Of a DNA stretch of 61,760 nt, positions 36,451 to 48,505 are shown piece after piece; the stretch's first letter is position 1, and the number at the start of each line of letters is the position of its first letter. A program made the position numbers and the translations under genes. The notes below the pieces were generated by a model that was given only the letters and a program-made list of their open reading frames with translations, ran no database searches and was not told the DNA's origin. This DNA is from Lindgomyces ingoldianus (lineage: Eukaryota; Ascomycota; Dothideomycetes; Pleosporales; Lindgomycetaceae): positions 1 to 61,760 of the forward strand of contig NW_022985252.1 in NCBI RefSeq assembly GCF_010093535.1, given 5' to 3'.

Positions 36451-37052
36451 CTATTTAAACATATAGCACTTATAGAAGCTAACATATTATAGACGCCTTA
36501 AGTACATAATTAAAAGACATATAGATAGAAAGGTTTATAACTTACTAATAAATAAAAAAATTACTTAGATTAAAAAGTAACTAAAAAGCGCGTAATATAG
36601 CAGTTTGTAAAATGCTTTAGTAAAAAAAAAATAGATCTTAAAGGTTACTGCTAGGAGTCTCTTGTACCCTAGCAGCATTACAGCATAAGCTTAGTAAGGA
36701 CGTTGTGGATTAGGATGGCATCCCTAACAGCGCGGCGCGTCTAGACTGTACGCTGCATGCTCGCGCTCTTATTAAGTTATAGATTAGGTCTAGCTAGACT
36801 AGCAGCATACTTAATAAAGCGTTACTTGTTTTTTCCTATGTACTAACTGCGTGTGCGAAGAGCTTGCTGTCTCCTACACCCTAAGTGTCTTATAATAGTT
36901 ACCCTGCTCTCTGTTATTCTCTTACTGTTCTCTATTACTCTGTTTTGCTCTTCTAGCAGCTCTGTCTAAGATCTTTTAGCTGCTCTGTCTACGCATTGTG
37001 CTGCTCTGCTCTCTTTCAGCTCCCCTTGTTACTCTCGGCGAGCTGGGGGGTG
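36451..37052. other. Sequence upstream of a TGTCGCG-family LTR
   Basis: The first 200 bp are AT-rich; 36660-37052 is more balanced and rich in ctgctct-type pyrimidine runs, ending in the purine tract gagctggggggtg just before the LTR. It may be the 3' internal end of a retroelement. Confidence 0.4.
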
Positions 37053-40000
37053 TGTCGCGTAAGAGAGCACATGGTCCTAGTGTCGCGCCTGTGTTTCGGA
37101 CGAGCAGCCTGAGACACTTGGCGCCGGAGCTCCCACTACATAGGCAGGCTCCCTATGAGCCTCTCATAGTCAATAGACATGCTCCTCATTGCTCCCTGAT
37201 CAGCCGTTGCGCAGCGTTCCCAACCGTACGTACTACGACTCGTAGATACGTGAACGTAGCAGTCACGTGAGCCGTTGAAACGTAGGAGGAGTGTGAGCCG
37301 TAACGTACGTAGGAGCCAGCTCCTATTACAGACCGTAATACGTCTTAGAGAGACAATATTTCCTAGTAATATAAGGTCTTATTAGACAGCTATAGGGACG
37401 CGTTAGGAGGGTGTTTAAAGTTATGTTTTTAGAGTAATAATTAGGTAAAAACTCTACAGTTTATACAACAATTAAGAAGCTAGCAAAGAAGGGGATTAAG
37501 GCGTAGGATTTTATAATTTTAGTTAAGAATTATAATTGCCTATAAACTTACCTATTATAAGCTAGATGTCCTAGTTCCTCTAGCATAGCAAGTGTACAGC
37601 TTTATTCTAAGAATTCTTTTAAGCTAGCTCTTTCTACTAAACTAGGGTTACTTATTACGCTAGTTCTTGTTAACTTGCCTAATTAAGGTTCTTATTATTA
37701 GAGTTCTTAGTTTTCTTCTGTAATAGCACGCTATTTAACAGTCTCTTAGCCCTTATAAAGAAGTACCTAGATAACTCTACTTTTAATAATAAAGTATTAT
37801 TTGCTATTAAGTAGAACAACATCTAGATAGGAAACAGAAAGTTAAAGCTAAAAAGGCTTAAATACTAGGTAAAGCATAAAAGCTAATTACATAGTAATTA
37901 TTAGTTGTTCTAGATATAGCTTTATAAAGCTAATTTAGTGTATAACAATAAAAAAAACGCCTCTAGAATAAAGTTATAGCTCTACAGAAGGTGCTACGCT
38001 AAGGTTAATTATAAAGGGGTAAAAAAAGTTAACAGTTACACTTATATTGTCTACCACCTTAAGAAGAAGCACTAGATAGACATTAGTAGGGGAAGTAAAA
38101 GCGCTCTCTTGCCTAACAGGCTAAAAATTTTCTTAAGTTTATTTAAAGTAGCTTATAAAGTTATAGGCTTGTTATATATTATCTTTTATAGTGTTTAGCA
38201 AAAGGAAGCTCTACAAGCAGTAGTTATTAACTAGGTAATACTTTATAATATTTTCTTTTATACAACATTATTAGTAAAACTTTAGGGTATTATTATCTAA
38301 AACAGAGCTAATCTTCTTACTGCCTTTTTAGTGTCTAACACTACATATTTGTCCTACGTGTAGTAGGGATATACGCAGCAGAAGCAGGAGATTTAAATAA
38401 TGCTAAGAATAGCCTAAAGCAAAATTATGTTAAGTGTTAATATATAAACTTCTTTAAACTACTTCTTCTTCCTAGGTGTAGTGTTGCACTTTATTAGTAA
38501 GTGTACCTTAGCTTATTAGTTTAGCGTTTTAGTATTCTTTATTAAACTAAACACTAACTAATAATACTGTGTAGATGTTAACTACTAACACTATAACATC
38601 CTAATTAGCTTCTGCAACCTATATAGTAACTATACTAGAGTAAATTAAGCGCTAGAGATTGTTAAAGTTATTAATAACTTTAAAATTATGTTAAAATTTT
38701 ATTATTTAGTAGCTAACAATGTGTTAAATAATAATAATAAGACTATCTCTGCCTTTACCTAACATTTTAATATGCCCCTTACCTCTAAGCACTGTATACG
38801 CTGCGCTAGCTATATAATCTAGCTAGTAGTAAAAGCAGTTATCTATAGTAAAAGAATAAGCGCTTTTAAAGCAGAGCTTACTTAAGCAGCTCTTTAAAAA
38901 TAATTTAACCTCTATTACTGCTATAAAGTTATTAGAAAACTTTATAATTTTATAAATATAGTGCTAGCATTACATAAATAACAAAAGGCCTTTATAACTT
39001 TTTAAGCTGCTCTTAATAACAACAACCTTTTCTAGGGCTTTAAGACGCTTAATCTTATATAAAACAGCAGCGTACGCTAGCACAGCGTTTATCTTATACT
39101 CCTTTGCTGTTTTAAGCTTAAGAACACTATTACTAAGTTTATACATAAGTAGAGAAGCACTAATAATAACTTTATAAACTCTACTATCCCTAGTAACTTT
39201 ACTCTTACTAAGGTTATTACTAAAAATAAATAAAAGGAGGTTAATTACTTTTATAAGTTTCTTAAAGTTTTTTACTTTATAATAAAACACCTTAAGGGTA
39301 ACAGCTTTTATAGCTCTTTTTAGATGTCTGTTGTTAACCTACAACACCTTTATACTAAGCTTTTATGTATAGGCAATAAACTTAAGAGTAAGAGTAATAA
39401 TTACTACTTTAAATCTAGTGTAGCATTTAGCACAGAGAAGTTGCTTACATACTAGAAGAAGTTTATTATTAAGCTACTTATATTTTATTACTGCGTAGCA
39501 ATAATTTTAAACTCTTAACTTTATCTTATTTAGTTTAAGGACTACTAAAGAAAGCACCCTACATAGCATAAAAAAGCTAAGGCTTTAATAAAAGCTGTTT
39601 TTTAAGAGTATGTTAATATAAAGGCTAAGGCTAAAGCTAATAATAATAACATTACCTAAAAGCTTATGCAACGCAAGTTACCTAGTAGTAACTATTATAA
39701 TAAAAGCTTTAAAAAAACTTTTTTTTATTAACATAAGCCTTCTTACTAGCAGCTGCTTATATAAAAAGTAGTAGAAAATAACAGAGTTGCAGCAGTACTA
39801 TAACAGCTACTGCAAAGACGTTACTATAGCTAATAACAACAGCCTTTTATTTACTAACTCTTTTACTTAGTAGAAACAAGTTAGACAACTTTTTTACTTT
39901 ATACTATATAAAATTACTTTTAACTTTTTATTTATCTTTTCTATAAGCTGCAATTATAAGAGGTCTTTTTTTAGAAGTAAAAGAACTGTTACCTGTAATA

Positions 40001-40286
40001 GAAATAAGCTCTTTAGCTTAATAATTTAGGCTCTCTAACTGTAAAAAAACTAGCTCTAGTAGGGTTATATTTACAGTAAAATAAGGGACTTAGTAGACTG
40101 TATACGCTGTAATGTCTTGTAAGCTGTTAAAATGTAGGAGGATTGTAAGCTGTAACAGTTACGCCCTGTAAGTAGATTTAAATTCTCTCTTTATGTTAAA
40201 ACGTACTAACAAACTAAGAAGTTACAGCCTAAAAAACGGCGAGTTGAAACGTATTACGTACGGTTGGGAACGCTGCCGTTGCGACA
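37053..40286 (+). repeat. 162-bp LTR split by a hAT transposon
   Basis: Begins tgtcgcgtaagagagc and runs to 37211, then resumes at 40284-40286 to complete gcgaca. Without the insert and one TSD copy it is 162 bp, as at 33920-34081. A polypurine-like tract precedes it. Confidence 0.75.
37212..40275 (+). mobile_element. 3.06-kb hAT DNA transposon, RIP-mutated
   Basis: The terminal inverted repeat cagcgttcccaaccgtacgta (37212) and its complement ending at 40275 follow the hAT consensus start CAGNG, and the TSD is 8 bp, ccgttgcg (37204-37211, 40276-40283), diagnostic of hAT. Subterminal copies of a 34-bp motif (gccgttgaaacgtaggagga.. at 37270; gctgttaaaatgtaggagga.. at 40129) lie in the same orientation. 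In the + sense a transposase region near 38700-38940 (SNNVLNNNNKTISAFT, later CIRCASYII) resembles the hAT core around the second Asp and the RC-H segment. Stops are frequent. Confidence 0.85.
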
Positions 40287-42490
40287 AGTATTCTCTCGAC
40301 TATAGAGCTGCTAGCTGTTAGATTGCTTAGAGAAGAACGGTACTAGAGTCCCTCCCGTCCCTATCTATGGCGACAGGACTCTATAAAGCTTGCTGCATCT
40401 TCTTAAAGAAAAGAATCACCTAGCTTAATAATATCTAGTATATTCCTAAGCCTGTAGGTTGAATAGCCGCTGTACAGAGAGTCTAGCTGTTTTACAGAAC
40501 AGAGGTAATAAGTAGGCGGAGGTGATAACGCCGCTTATGTATACATACTACTAAGTGCTAGGTTCTAGCTCTTGTTTAAGGAGGTTTTAGATAGTGGCCC
40601 TAAAGAGCGTTTAGTGTTACCCCCTACCTAAGAGGAGTAGGGCAGAGGAGAAATCTCTCTTACATTATTCATAGTATATTTTCCTAGTCTATCTAAGCCA
40701 ACAGATGTATTTAACACGTTATTCGCATTTTTAAACTTTAGGGGTGTAGGACCTTAGGATAGCGAGCAGCCTATCGTTAGCGTTACAGTGGTATCTTTAC
40801 TAAGGTCTAGCATCTCCGTATTAGCACTAGAGCTCTGCTCGCCCACAGTGAAGAGAACTCCAGACAGTTGAGCACCTTCAGGGGATGAGCGCTCGTCCGG
40901 GGCAGCTTGAGGCGTTGCACGAGCAGGTGTAGCGGGTTCGCCACGATGGAAAGTTAGCTCGCGTGGTAAGAGCTTTTGCTCGGCGTAGTCTAGGTCCTCG
41001 GCTTCCGCAACAGCAAGCAGTGACAGAAAAGCCCTGGCGGAGAGAATAAACTGCCGAGTTAGCGGCATCATTACTAAGATAAATATCATACCTTATCTTC
41101 TCTCATTCGAGCACGCACATGGCCTAGGAGCGGCTCTTTCGCATTAGAATCCTGCGCGGTATGAGCAATAATTACGTTGAAGTGATTTCTACCAACCAGA
41201 ACAATAGAACGCATAACGGCAGGGGAGTGGATGTCTTCAGAATATTAGCGTAGGAAAGATGTTAAAGGAAAGAGGGAGACGGGGTAAAAGCGACGCCCCA
41301 AAGGAACCGGGGGTCGCTACCATCCACCACTTGTTAGACTAGCTTGGGCCACTCTTTCCCTATTGGCTGTTCTCGACCCTAAAACGATTCATATGCATCT
41401 ATAAGAAGCCCTAAGGTAACGCCACATTCGCGACGACAATATATTCAGTGCACAACGGCAGAAAATACCACTATTATCTCTGAATCAAGTCATCATGCCT
41501 GAAGAACGGGGACCTGCCATGCCGCTATAGGCAGTCAATGTGCGGAATCAAATCCAGCCAACAGAGCGTCCGGTTCCACAACAATAAAAATAGCGGAGAA
41601 GATCCAATGACAAAGGGGGCCGGGCACTTTCAGGCAAGCATCCGGGTGTGCGTACAAATATGAATCTGTATGAAACGCTTAGAGCCTTAGAGGAACCAAA
41701 AGTAATCTTGCAGTCACTAGCAAGGAAAGAAAACGCGGTGAAGGGCCTTTCAGGGGTTGAAATGCAGTCACTCTCAATGACTAATCTTGATTGTCTTAAG
41801 AAAGATACATGTATCGTTTATTCGAGAGGCGTGGCAGAGAGGTAGAAGAATAACTAAGGAGTTATTGTAGCCTCTAATTTAATGTAGGTGGATTTTATAG
41901 AATTATAGCAATGCTATTATGCACATGAGCTCTCTAGTTGCTGAAAGTCAAAGCACCTCTTATTTTTCTCAGCACAGTGTTTTTCGCTAAGTGGTAAGAG
42001 ATATTCCTCGTTTATCCTAGTAACGTTATATGCAGTGATCGGTGTTACAGGAGCGCGGGGCGATTCCTCTGCTGACAGTGCTTTTAGCCTCGGTTGTTGT
42101 GGGTCTAGCTCTGAAGAACGGGGTGCATGTATGATGCATACACTGTGCCGGAAATGTGGATCTACGATGCGAGGATCTTTTGCGAAGACGGGTAGCGTTG
42201 TCAGCACGTCTCACCGCACATTTAGCCGAGTCTTCTAAAGGGTAAGCTGAAGACTAGGATCTGTACTAGCTATCCTTGCTTGTTCTAACGCCATTATGTA
42301 ATTATTTATATTATGTAGGAATGTAGTTTTCTGTGCCATTTACAGTGCAATAGTTCTCGAGCCTCGAAGAATTACACATGTGTGTTGTTTCTGGAACACT
42401 ACGGCGATCGCACAAAATTCATTCGTCGTCAACAGCAATCTCATTTGCCCTGTTTTAGGTACGCAAGGTAGTTATCCTTCTTTTGCGTCC
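40287..42490. other. Gene-poor interval before the P5C reductase
   Basis: 40287-40750 is AT-rich. A 111-codon minus-strand frame at 40754-41089 and short frames at 41648-41845 and 41917-42238 show no recognisable family and are not called. No repeat ends were found. The last ~100 bp contain an alternative upstream ATG (42380) in frame with the next gene. Confidence 0.4.
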
Positions 42491-43486
42491 ATGGCTCCCG
42501 CAAGCTTTTCAGACCAGAACGAGATAGACGCTGGGCACAAGGTCTTGACAATCTTAGGATGTGGTATGCTACTCATTCCGCGCCATGTTCGGAGATCTTT
42601 TCACACTAAGGCGTTCACAGGATCTCTTGGTACTGCCATTCTGTCTGGTATACTTGCGTCGAGAAATGCATCCTCTTCAACAAGCGAGGAGCAGCCTAGT
42701 CCAGGCACGACGTTCAAGCGCTTTGTCGCTTGCGTACGTCGCGACGAAGCTGTGGCTGCAGTCAAAGACAAGCTTGCAGCTTACGAGGATACCTCCAATG
42801 TCGAGGTTCTCAATCGACAAAATTTGAAGGGAGTCAAGCAAGCAGACACAGTCCTTCTCGCCTGCCAGCCAGAATGGTATCAAGCAATCTTTGACGAACC
42901 AGGAATGCGAAGAGCTATGGAAGGAAAGCTGATCATCAGCGTACTTGCCGGCGTGACGACGCAACTTATCCAAAGCGCCTTGGGGGGGGACGAAGGGCAG
43001 TACTTTGTGGTGCGTGCTATGCCTAACACGGCTTGTTTCGTGAGAGACTCGACAACGGTGATCGAGACACCTCAGTCAAATCTGTCACAAAGTCTGCTTG
43101 CTACAGCAGAATCTATTTTCCGTTGTGTAGGACAAGTGTCCTACGTAAAGCCGTCGACATTCAACGTCTGTACAGCAGTCTGCGGATCATCTCCCGCATT
43201 CTTCAGTGTGATTATCGATGCGATGGTGGACGGCGCGGTAGCGATGGGCTTGAATCATGCCGATGCTCTACGGATGGCGGCATTCACTATGAGAGGAACC
43301 GCTAATATGCTTGCCAATGGGCGAGATCCCAGGCAGGTACGATTTGAGGTTGCATCTCCCGCTGGTTCAACCATGCAAGGTCTCCTTGCACTTGAGGAGG
43401 GTAAAGTGAGGTCAGTGGTTTCCAATGCATTGATAACAGCGACCACAGCGGCTGCGGGACTGGGTAGCAAGGACCAGAGGTCTTGA
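42491..43486 (+). CDS. Pyrroline-5-carboxylate reductase
   Basis: The enzyme reduces pyrroline-5-carboxylate to proline with NAD(P)H; relatives in secondary-metabolite clusters reduce piperideine-6-carboxylate to pipecolate. Exons are 42491-42563 and 42621-43486. The 57-bp intron (gtatgc..ttcacag) also reads through open, but splicing restores the Rossmann glycine motif ILGCGSLGTAILSGIL. The product is 312 residues. The substrate region shows CGSSPAFFSVIIDAMVDGA (about residues 210-230) and the P5CR signature ASPAGSTMQGLLALEEG near the C-terminus. I chose the ATG at 42491 (MAPASFSDQNE); the in-frame ATG at 42380 would add 37 residues that look non-homologous. No RIP damage. The fungal apicidin cluster carries a similar reductase, so a cluster role is possible. 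Confidence 0.9.
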   Translation: MAPASFSDQNEIDAGHKVLTILGCGMLLIPRHVRRSFHTKAFTGSLGTAILSGILASRNASSSTSEEQPSPGTTFKRFVACVRRDEAVAAVKDKLAAYEDTSNVEVLNRQNLKGVKQADTVLLACQPEWYQAIFDEPGMRRAMEGKLIISVLAGVTTQLIQSALGGDEGQYFVVRAMPNTACFVRDSTTVIETPQSNLSQSLLATAESIFRCVGQVSYVKPSTFNVCTAVCGSSPAFFSVIIDAMVDGAVAMGLNHADALRMAAFTMRGTANMLANGRDPRQVRFEVASPAGSTMQGLLALEEGKVRSVVSNALITATTAAAGLGSKDQRS

Positions 43487-44175
43487 TGTGAGCTTGAATT
43501 TGTAGCAGCTAGCACAATAGCGGAAGAATGAGCATAGGCGGTTAGGCCAGACGACTCTTCATGTTCTTGCTTTCTCTCTAGCTAAATAAGGCTATAATTC
43601 TTGCTTTCTGTTTGTCCTAGTTATTATATACTAGCAGCTCTTATACGCTCTCTGTAGGAAGTTAGATAGGGCATGTTCATTAGCCAAACACATTTTTTCG
43701 CGATCTCTACAAACCTTAGAATAGGAGACTTTGAAATCGCTTACTTATATTCAGTATAGAGAATGAATGCATCTTAGTAGGTCCTCTCTCTTACATATGG
43801 CGCCTATAGACCGTGGTTTAGAAATTACCTAGCAAGAAATAGTAACAGCTGTGTTTCTAGACAGCGCAGTGCTTTAAGAACTTCAACAACCTGCTTTAGC
43901 GTGCTTAACAGGATGTATTTAACTTTAGTAGAGCGAAGAAATGTATTAAGCGCGTGATTATTAAGATTAATTTGCATTTAGGTAAAGATATCCGTTGGTA
44001 CTACAATTACTCCTGCCACTGTACGCGCGATCCTTACAGATTGTTTGCGCAATTACACTTCACAATAGAATAAGTAGTTTAGGCTCTAGCTATCATAAGA
44101 GCAGATTTTCACAGTTGCTTCTGTAGAGAACTAAATATTTAAGCAATACATACTTGCTCTCTGCTAACGCGATTA
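43487..44175. other. Intergenic, no gene recognised
   Basis: Moderately AT-rich, with no open frame of note and no repeat ends identified. Confidence 0.4.
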
Positions 44176-46427
44176 CTAGAACTTATAAAACGCTGTCCTC
44201 CCGGTCTTAACAGCCTTCAGCACCCCTACATCCGCCAACTCCTTAATTATATTATATAGCACAAAATCGCACTCCCTCCTCACTACCAAATTCACTGTAA
44301 CAGGAATCATCTCCTCCACAAACGTGACCTGCGACAGGTACGGCACCTGTCCGATCGGCACAGTGAAATTGGCACATGCAAAAATAGTACAGATACCTAA
44401 TGCTAGTAGAACAGCCCTAGGAGACGGAACCGCCAAACGCGTCGCGTTTGGTCCGACGTTGAGCTCCTCTTCGCGGTACGAGGGAAGACCCCCGGTTCTA
44501 ATATCGTAGATCATAACGCTTTCGGAGCAGGATTCGTTGGTAGAGTACTGAAGGTTCTTCTCGTATCAATTAAATGCATCTCTCTTAGCGATGAGGGACG
44601 CGTTGTAAGCTGGCATTGTATTAATCATTTCATCATAAGTAGCCCAGCTAGCGCGGAATTCTGCTTCGATAGGAGGGAAGCGACCTCCATAACGCGCAGC
44701 CCAAGTTGAAACGAGCCGGCTGCCGATAACTTTCCATGTGGGGAGTTCCAAGGCGGATAGCAAGATCAGTGATGTTGATGACGGCTTGCGTGGATACAGA
44801 GGAGTTCTGGATGCTGGACGTGAAGTCGAAGTGTTTCACCCTCATCCCAAAAAGGGAGGACATGTTGCCAACGAAATAATCTAGAAGTTCTTAGGCAGCG
44901 CTATTCTTCAACGGCAAGTAGTCGGTTGGATACAAAATAGTCTTTGGGTAGTGTTTATTGTCAGGGACTTCGAGAGGAGAGAGTCCAGTAATATCAGAGC
45001 TCTGATGTAAGGAAGGCGCGTACCAGTGCTTAGCAAAGTGTGTCGCACGTGTCTCACGCGATATCATACCCATGTACTGCACTATTCACTCATTAGGCAT
45101 AGCTCCTCTCTCGTACAGTATATAGTCAGCCCAGAGCTCTACCGAGCTCCTTAGACCTTACAATACACTCGTGCAGTCCACTTTGTTTGGATCTCAGTAC
45201 CTTGTTGATTCGCTTACCATATGACCCCTTCTCAGCTCATGCAAGAAAGTGTGCCCAAGAATGAGGGTCACGGGTAAAGATACTAGCTGTGTTAGTAGCG
45301 AATCCAAGCGGAAGTACGTTCTCGAGAGAAATCATTCCTTGACTTGGACGCTGGCTATAGATACCAGAAACAGCCGCTGGGTGACGCATAGATTCCCCAG
45401 TATCGGTTCCAATAGCATAGTCGAGCCAGTCGTACGCTGCAACAGCGCAGGTACTGCTAGAAGAGGACGCCGAGCAGCTCAGGTATCCGTCACCGCGAGG
45501 ATTGAACGGGTAATTGAAGTCTTCCCAGCTCTAAGGATCAGCTGCAGAAGCAAATTGTGCAGGTTTTGACTTGCCCACAAGAACACCTCCCAGCTCAATG
45601 ATCTGCTAGAGTGCGGGCGCTGTCGCGTTGGCAGGATCAACGATGGATTGCCATGCTAAAGATCCGCCTGACGCTTTTAAGCCTTTCATGTCGAACAAGT
45701 CCTTCACGCCAACTCTGAAGCCCGCGAAGGGCCGAGTGTCGTAAAGAGAGTACAAGCGCGAAGGAACCGGAATAGTCGCGAACACAGATCCAGGAAATCT
45801 GTGGTCAATGGCTGTGTAGCTACCGGTGCCATCGTTGGGTTCGTACGAGCCATACAGAAAGTTGTCGTGGTCGTCGCTGTAAAGGCGGTATACCGTTGAG
45901 AAGCTGATCACATTACCGGAACTTGTTGCTAGATAGGGTCCAGGAGGCAGCTTCAGTGGACTTGGCGACTTGGCTACCTTGGTCGAGGATGTTGAGATTG
46001 TTGTGTCAAGCAAGACGTGTTCGGCTCCTGAGCTTGAAAGATAGTCAATAGCCGACTCTCCAAGAACGCCCTTAGAAACAAGTGAAGGAAAGGCAAAGGC
46101 AACAAACAAGGCCTTGGAAAAAAAAACCGCCAATGCCAAAAAACGCCAAAACCGGGCCTCCAAAAGCCGCCGACGTAAGGCCGAAGCAATGCGTGAAAAA
46201 AACGGAAAAAGGAAACAATGGTGAATCCGCCCCCCCCCAAAACGCCAAGTGAAAATGGCCTTTGGATACTTGGTATTAACAAGATATGTGTTGTCACCCA
46301 GCTTGAACACGAGTTCATCTTCACGTGATGTTAGGAGGGAAATAGCTTGATTCCTCAATTGCAAATGCGCGAATGCTTGTGCACCGCATAGCGCAGCCAA
46401 GATCACAGCACGAAGAAAGCAGCACAT
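44176..46427 (-). pseudogene. Secreted-type amidase (amidase signature family), disrupted
   Basis: The N-terminus has a signal-peptide-like start (MCCFLRAVILAALCGAQAFA). Amidase-signature landmarks follow: the catalytic-Lys segment FRVGVKDLFDMKG (about 45690), the Ser-rich segment [11 protein letters not shown] (about 45450), and [18 protein letters not shown] (about 45400), where Gly is Glu in the usual TGGS. Coding resumes after the solo LTR at 45041-45246 ([13 protein letters not shown].., RLGTPHMESYRQPARF.., TYDEMINTMPAYNASL..) to YKF-stop at 44176. In-frame stops at about 45606, 45535, 44890 and 44570 fit CAG/CAA/CGA to stop changes. A low-complexity stretch at 46100-46260 with G and T runs breaks the N-terminal part. 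Confidence 0.8.
45041..45246 (+). repeat. 206-bp solo LTR inside the amidase
   Basis: TGTCGCACGTG..CATGCAAGA with perfect TSD aagtg (45036-45040, 45247-45251). It disrupts the amidase reading frame between HSWAHFLA and KHWYAP. Confidence 0.92.
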
Positions 46428-46918
46428 CTCGTTGCAATTGAACGAATGTGCAAAGAACTGTCTACATTCGCGTCAATTCCCTTAGAGTACGAAAATAAGG
46501 CTGTGACCGCAGGAAATATCCGGTGTTTCCCTATGTCAGCCCTAAAAGAGGTGTTAGCGCCCCCCCCCCCCCAAGACCCTATTTCATCATTTGTTCAGAA
46601 ATGGCCATTTCTGGAATGTAATTTGCGACAAATCGGGATGAGAGGCGGCTACCTCAACGTGTTGATCACTGACGACCTTACTAGGCACGTACTAGTATTG
46701 AGATTTGCGTAGAAGGTATGCTCGAGACCCACTACTGCATTGTGAATCCAACGACAACAGCTGAAATAACATGGTCAGACTAACTTAATGTTAGAAACTA
46801 AAATAACCACGATCCTGAAGGAAGAGAGAGAGGGGGGCATTTGATTAATGCCTAGCCTAGCCAGGCGCTAGTCGCATCTTCTGTTGCCTGGTGGGATGTG
46901 GAGTTAACTAGTGAGATG
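46428..46918. other. Intergenic with poly(C) run
   Basis: Contains a C homopolymer of about 14 (46560-46573). A short + frame at 46446-46712 spans it but shows no family; not called. Confidence 0.35.
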
Positions 46919-47124
46919 TCTTGCATGAGCTGAGAAGGGGTCATATGGGAAGCGAGTCGACAAGGTAGTGAGATCCAAACAAAGTGGATTGTACGAGTGT
47001 ATTGTAAGGTCTAAGGAGCTCGATAGAGCTCTGGGCTGACTATATACTGTACGAGAGAGAAGCTATGCCTAATGAGTGAATAGTGCAGTACATGGGTATG
47101 ATATCGCGTGAGACACGTGCGACA
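46919..47124 (-). repeat. 206-bp-family solo LTR
   Basis: Inverse orientation: starts tcttgcatgagctg, ends cacgtgcgaca; TSD agatg at 46914-46918 and 47125-47129. Confidence 0.92.
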
Positions 47125-48505
47125 AGATGCGCAACTACCATGATGTCTAAGAACTAGTTTTCGGAGCCGAGACAGCAAATTAGGGCTAGAATAGACGTTA
47201 TTTCCATTGGGTTTGAATGCTGCAGACTTCTAAGTGTAATACTCTGTACTTTAAGGTTATTCTTTAGTGCTGATAATTTCTGCAACAAAGGGGCACAGAA
47301 GTCTCTTCCCCAGGTCATACTCACCGACCGACTAGTACAATTGAAACACAGGCAAGGATAGTTAAGGCAAATCCTTATTCGTAGGACCCTATGGGAGGAG
47401 TTGCGGCTAAAGGAGAGGTGAGATGAGATTGGTACTGTCGGCAACGAGTCTAACTCGGCGCTCTAGCAATACTGTTTCGCACGAGATTCTAGTGTTTTCT
47501 TTTTAGTTTGAAGTGGGTCTCTCACATGTAACCTCGCTGAAAAATCAAATACCGTAACAGAAACCCAATGGCACCGTAAGCTTAGGACACGCACGGCACC
47601 CTACAGCATGGATCGCTGCATGCTTACGGTGTTGCCCCACGCAGTCCGGCAATCCTGAAAATGCGTGGCGAGACTAAAGTGGCAAAAAGGCCAAATTCAC
47701 CGTATTCTAGTGTAAGCATAGTACGAGTGGCGCAACATTCTTCCAGCATAGATCACATAACTCAATAGCAAACCAAATTTTACGCTCACCTCTTACATGC
47801 CTGTCTCTTAATAGCATGGGCTGAGGCGCTTTAACGGGGTCAACAAACGACCCACTCTTTCGCATCCCACTTACGCATGCTAAGAAGCGACATTCAGTCG
47901 TGCGACTGAAGGCATCCTAGGACAACGGGATCGACCCGTGTTTATCTGTTTCGGCAGGGGCGCAGGAACAATGCTTTGATTGGTGGGGGGAAGACCGGGA
48001 TTCCTGCCCTATCCTGCTGTGGGCTAAGCCACGTTCTATCTAGTACATATTAATTTGTTTACACCTGAAAAGTTAACATTTTAAAGGTAGATTTCTAAGC
48101 TTAATTGCTAGGCTATCTTAGTAGTTTATTTGCTAGTCTCTAGCCTTTATAACTGTTTTTATTCTTTTTAGCACTAAATTAATTAGCTTCTTTGTAAGAT
48201 TCTTAAGTAAGACTTGCTAAGGTTCTTTAGCAGCTCTAATAAAAGCCTCTCTATTAGCTTTCTATAGCCTTTAGCTCTCTAACCCTAGGTGCATTTTACA
48301 GATCTTCTTCTTAAGTGTATACTAAAAATATTTAATTAAATTTAGTCTAGAAAGTCGACTAGCTACTTAAGCACCACCTTATAATCTATTTGTTACAGTA
48401 TAACAGAAGACAGTATACTGTGCTTGCATATTATCTCTAAACAACACTTGAAGACTATTAACAACAGCTCTAGCCTAACCCTAGAGCCTATGAACCGAAT
48501 CTAAT
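47125..48505. other. Intergenic / degenerate DNA
   Basis: No recognisable gene. 47570-47636 is a small inverted repeat. From about 48050 the sequence is AT-rich and RIP-like. A 96-codon minus-strand frame at 47154-47444 shows no family. Confidence 0.35.
47570..47636. repeat. Small inverted repeat
   Basis: ggcaccgtaagc at the left and gcttacggtgttgcc at the right, 67 bp in all; possibly the last trace of a MITE or a hairpin. Confidence 0.45.

Noticed and set aside
38970..39290. 106-codon minus-strand frame in the hAT element
   Set aside because: It is opposite to the transposase sense in AT-rich RIP DNA, where such frames arise by chance.
40754..41089. 111-codon minus-strand frame
   Set aside because: Normal-looking composition but no recognisable motif, start context or neighbouring exon; not enough to call a gene.
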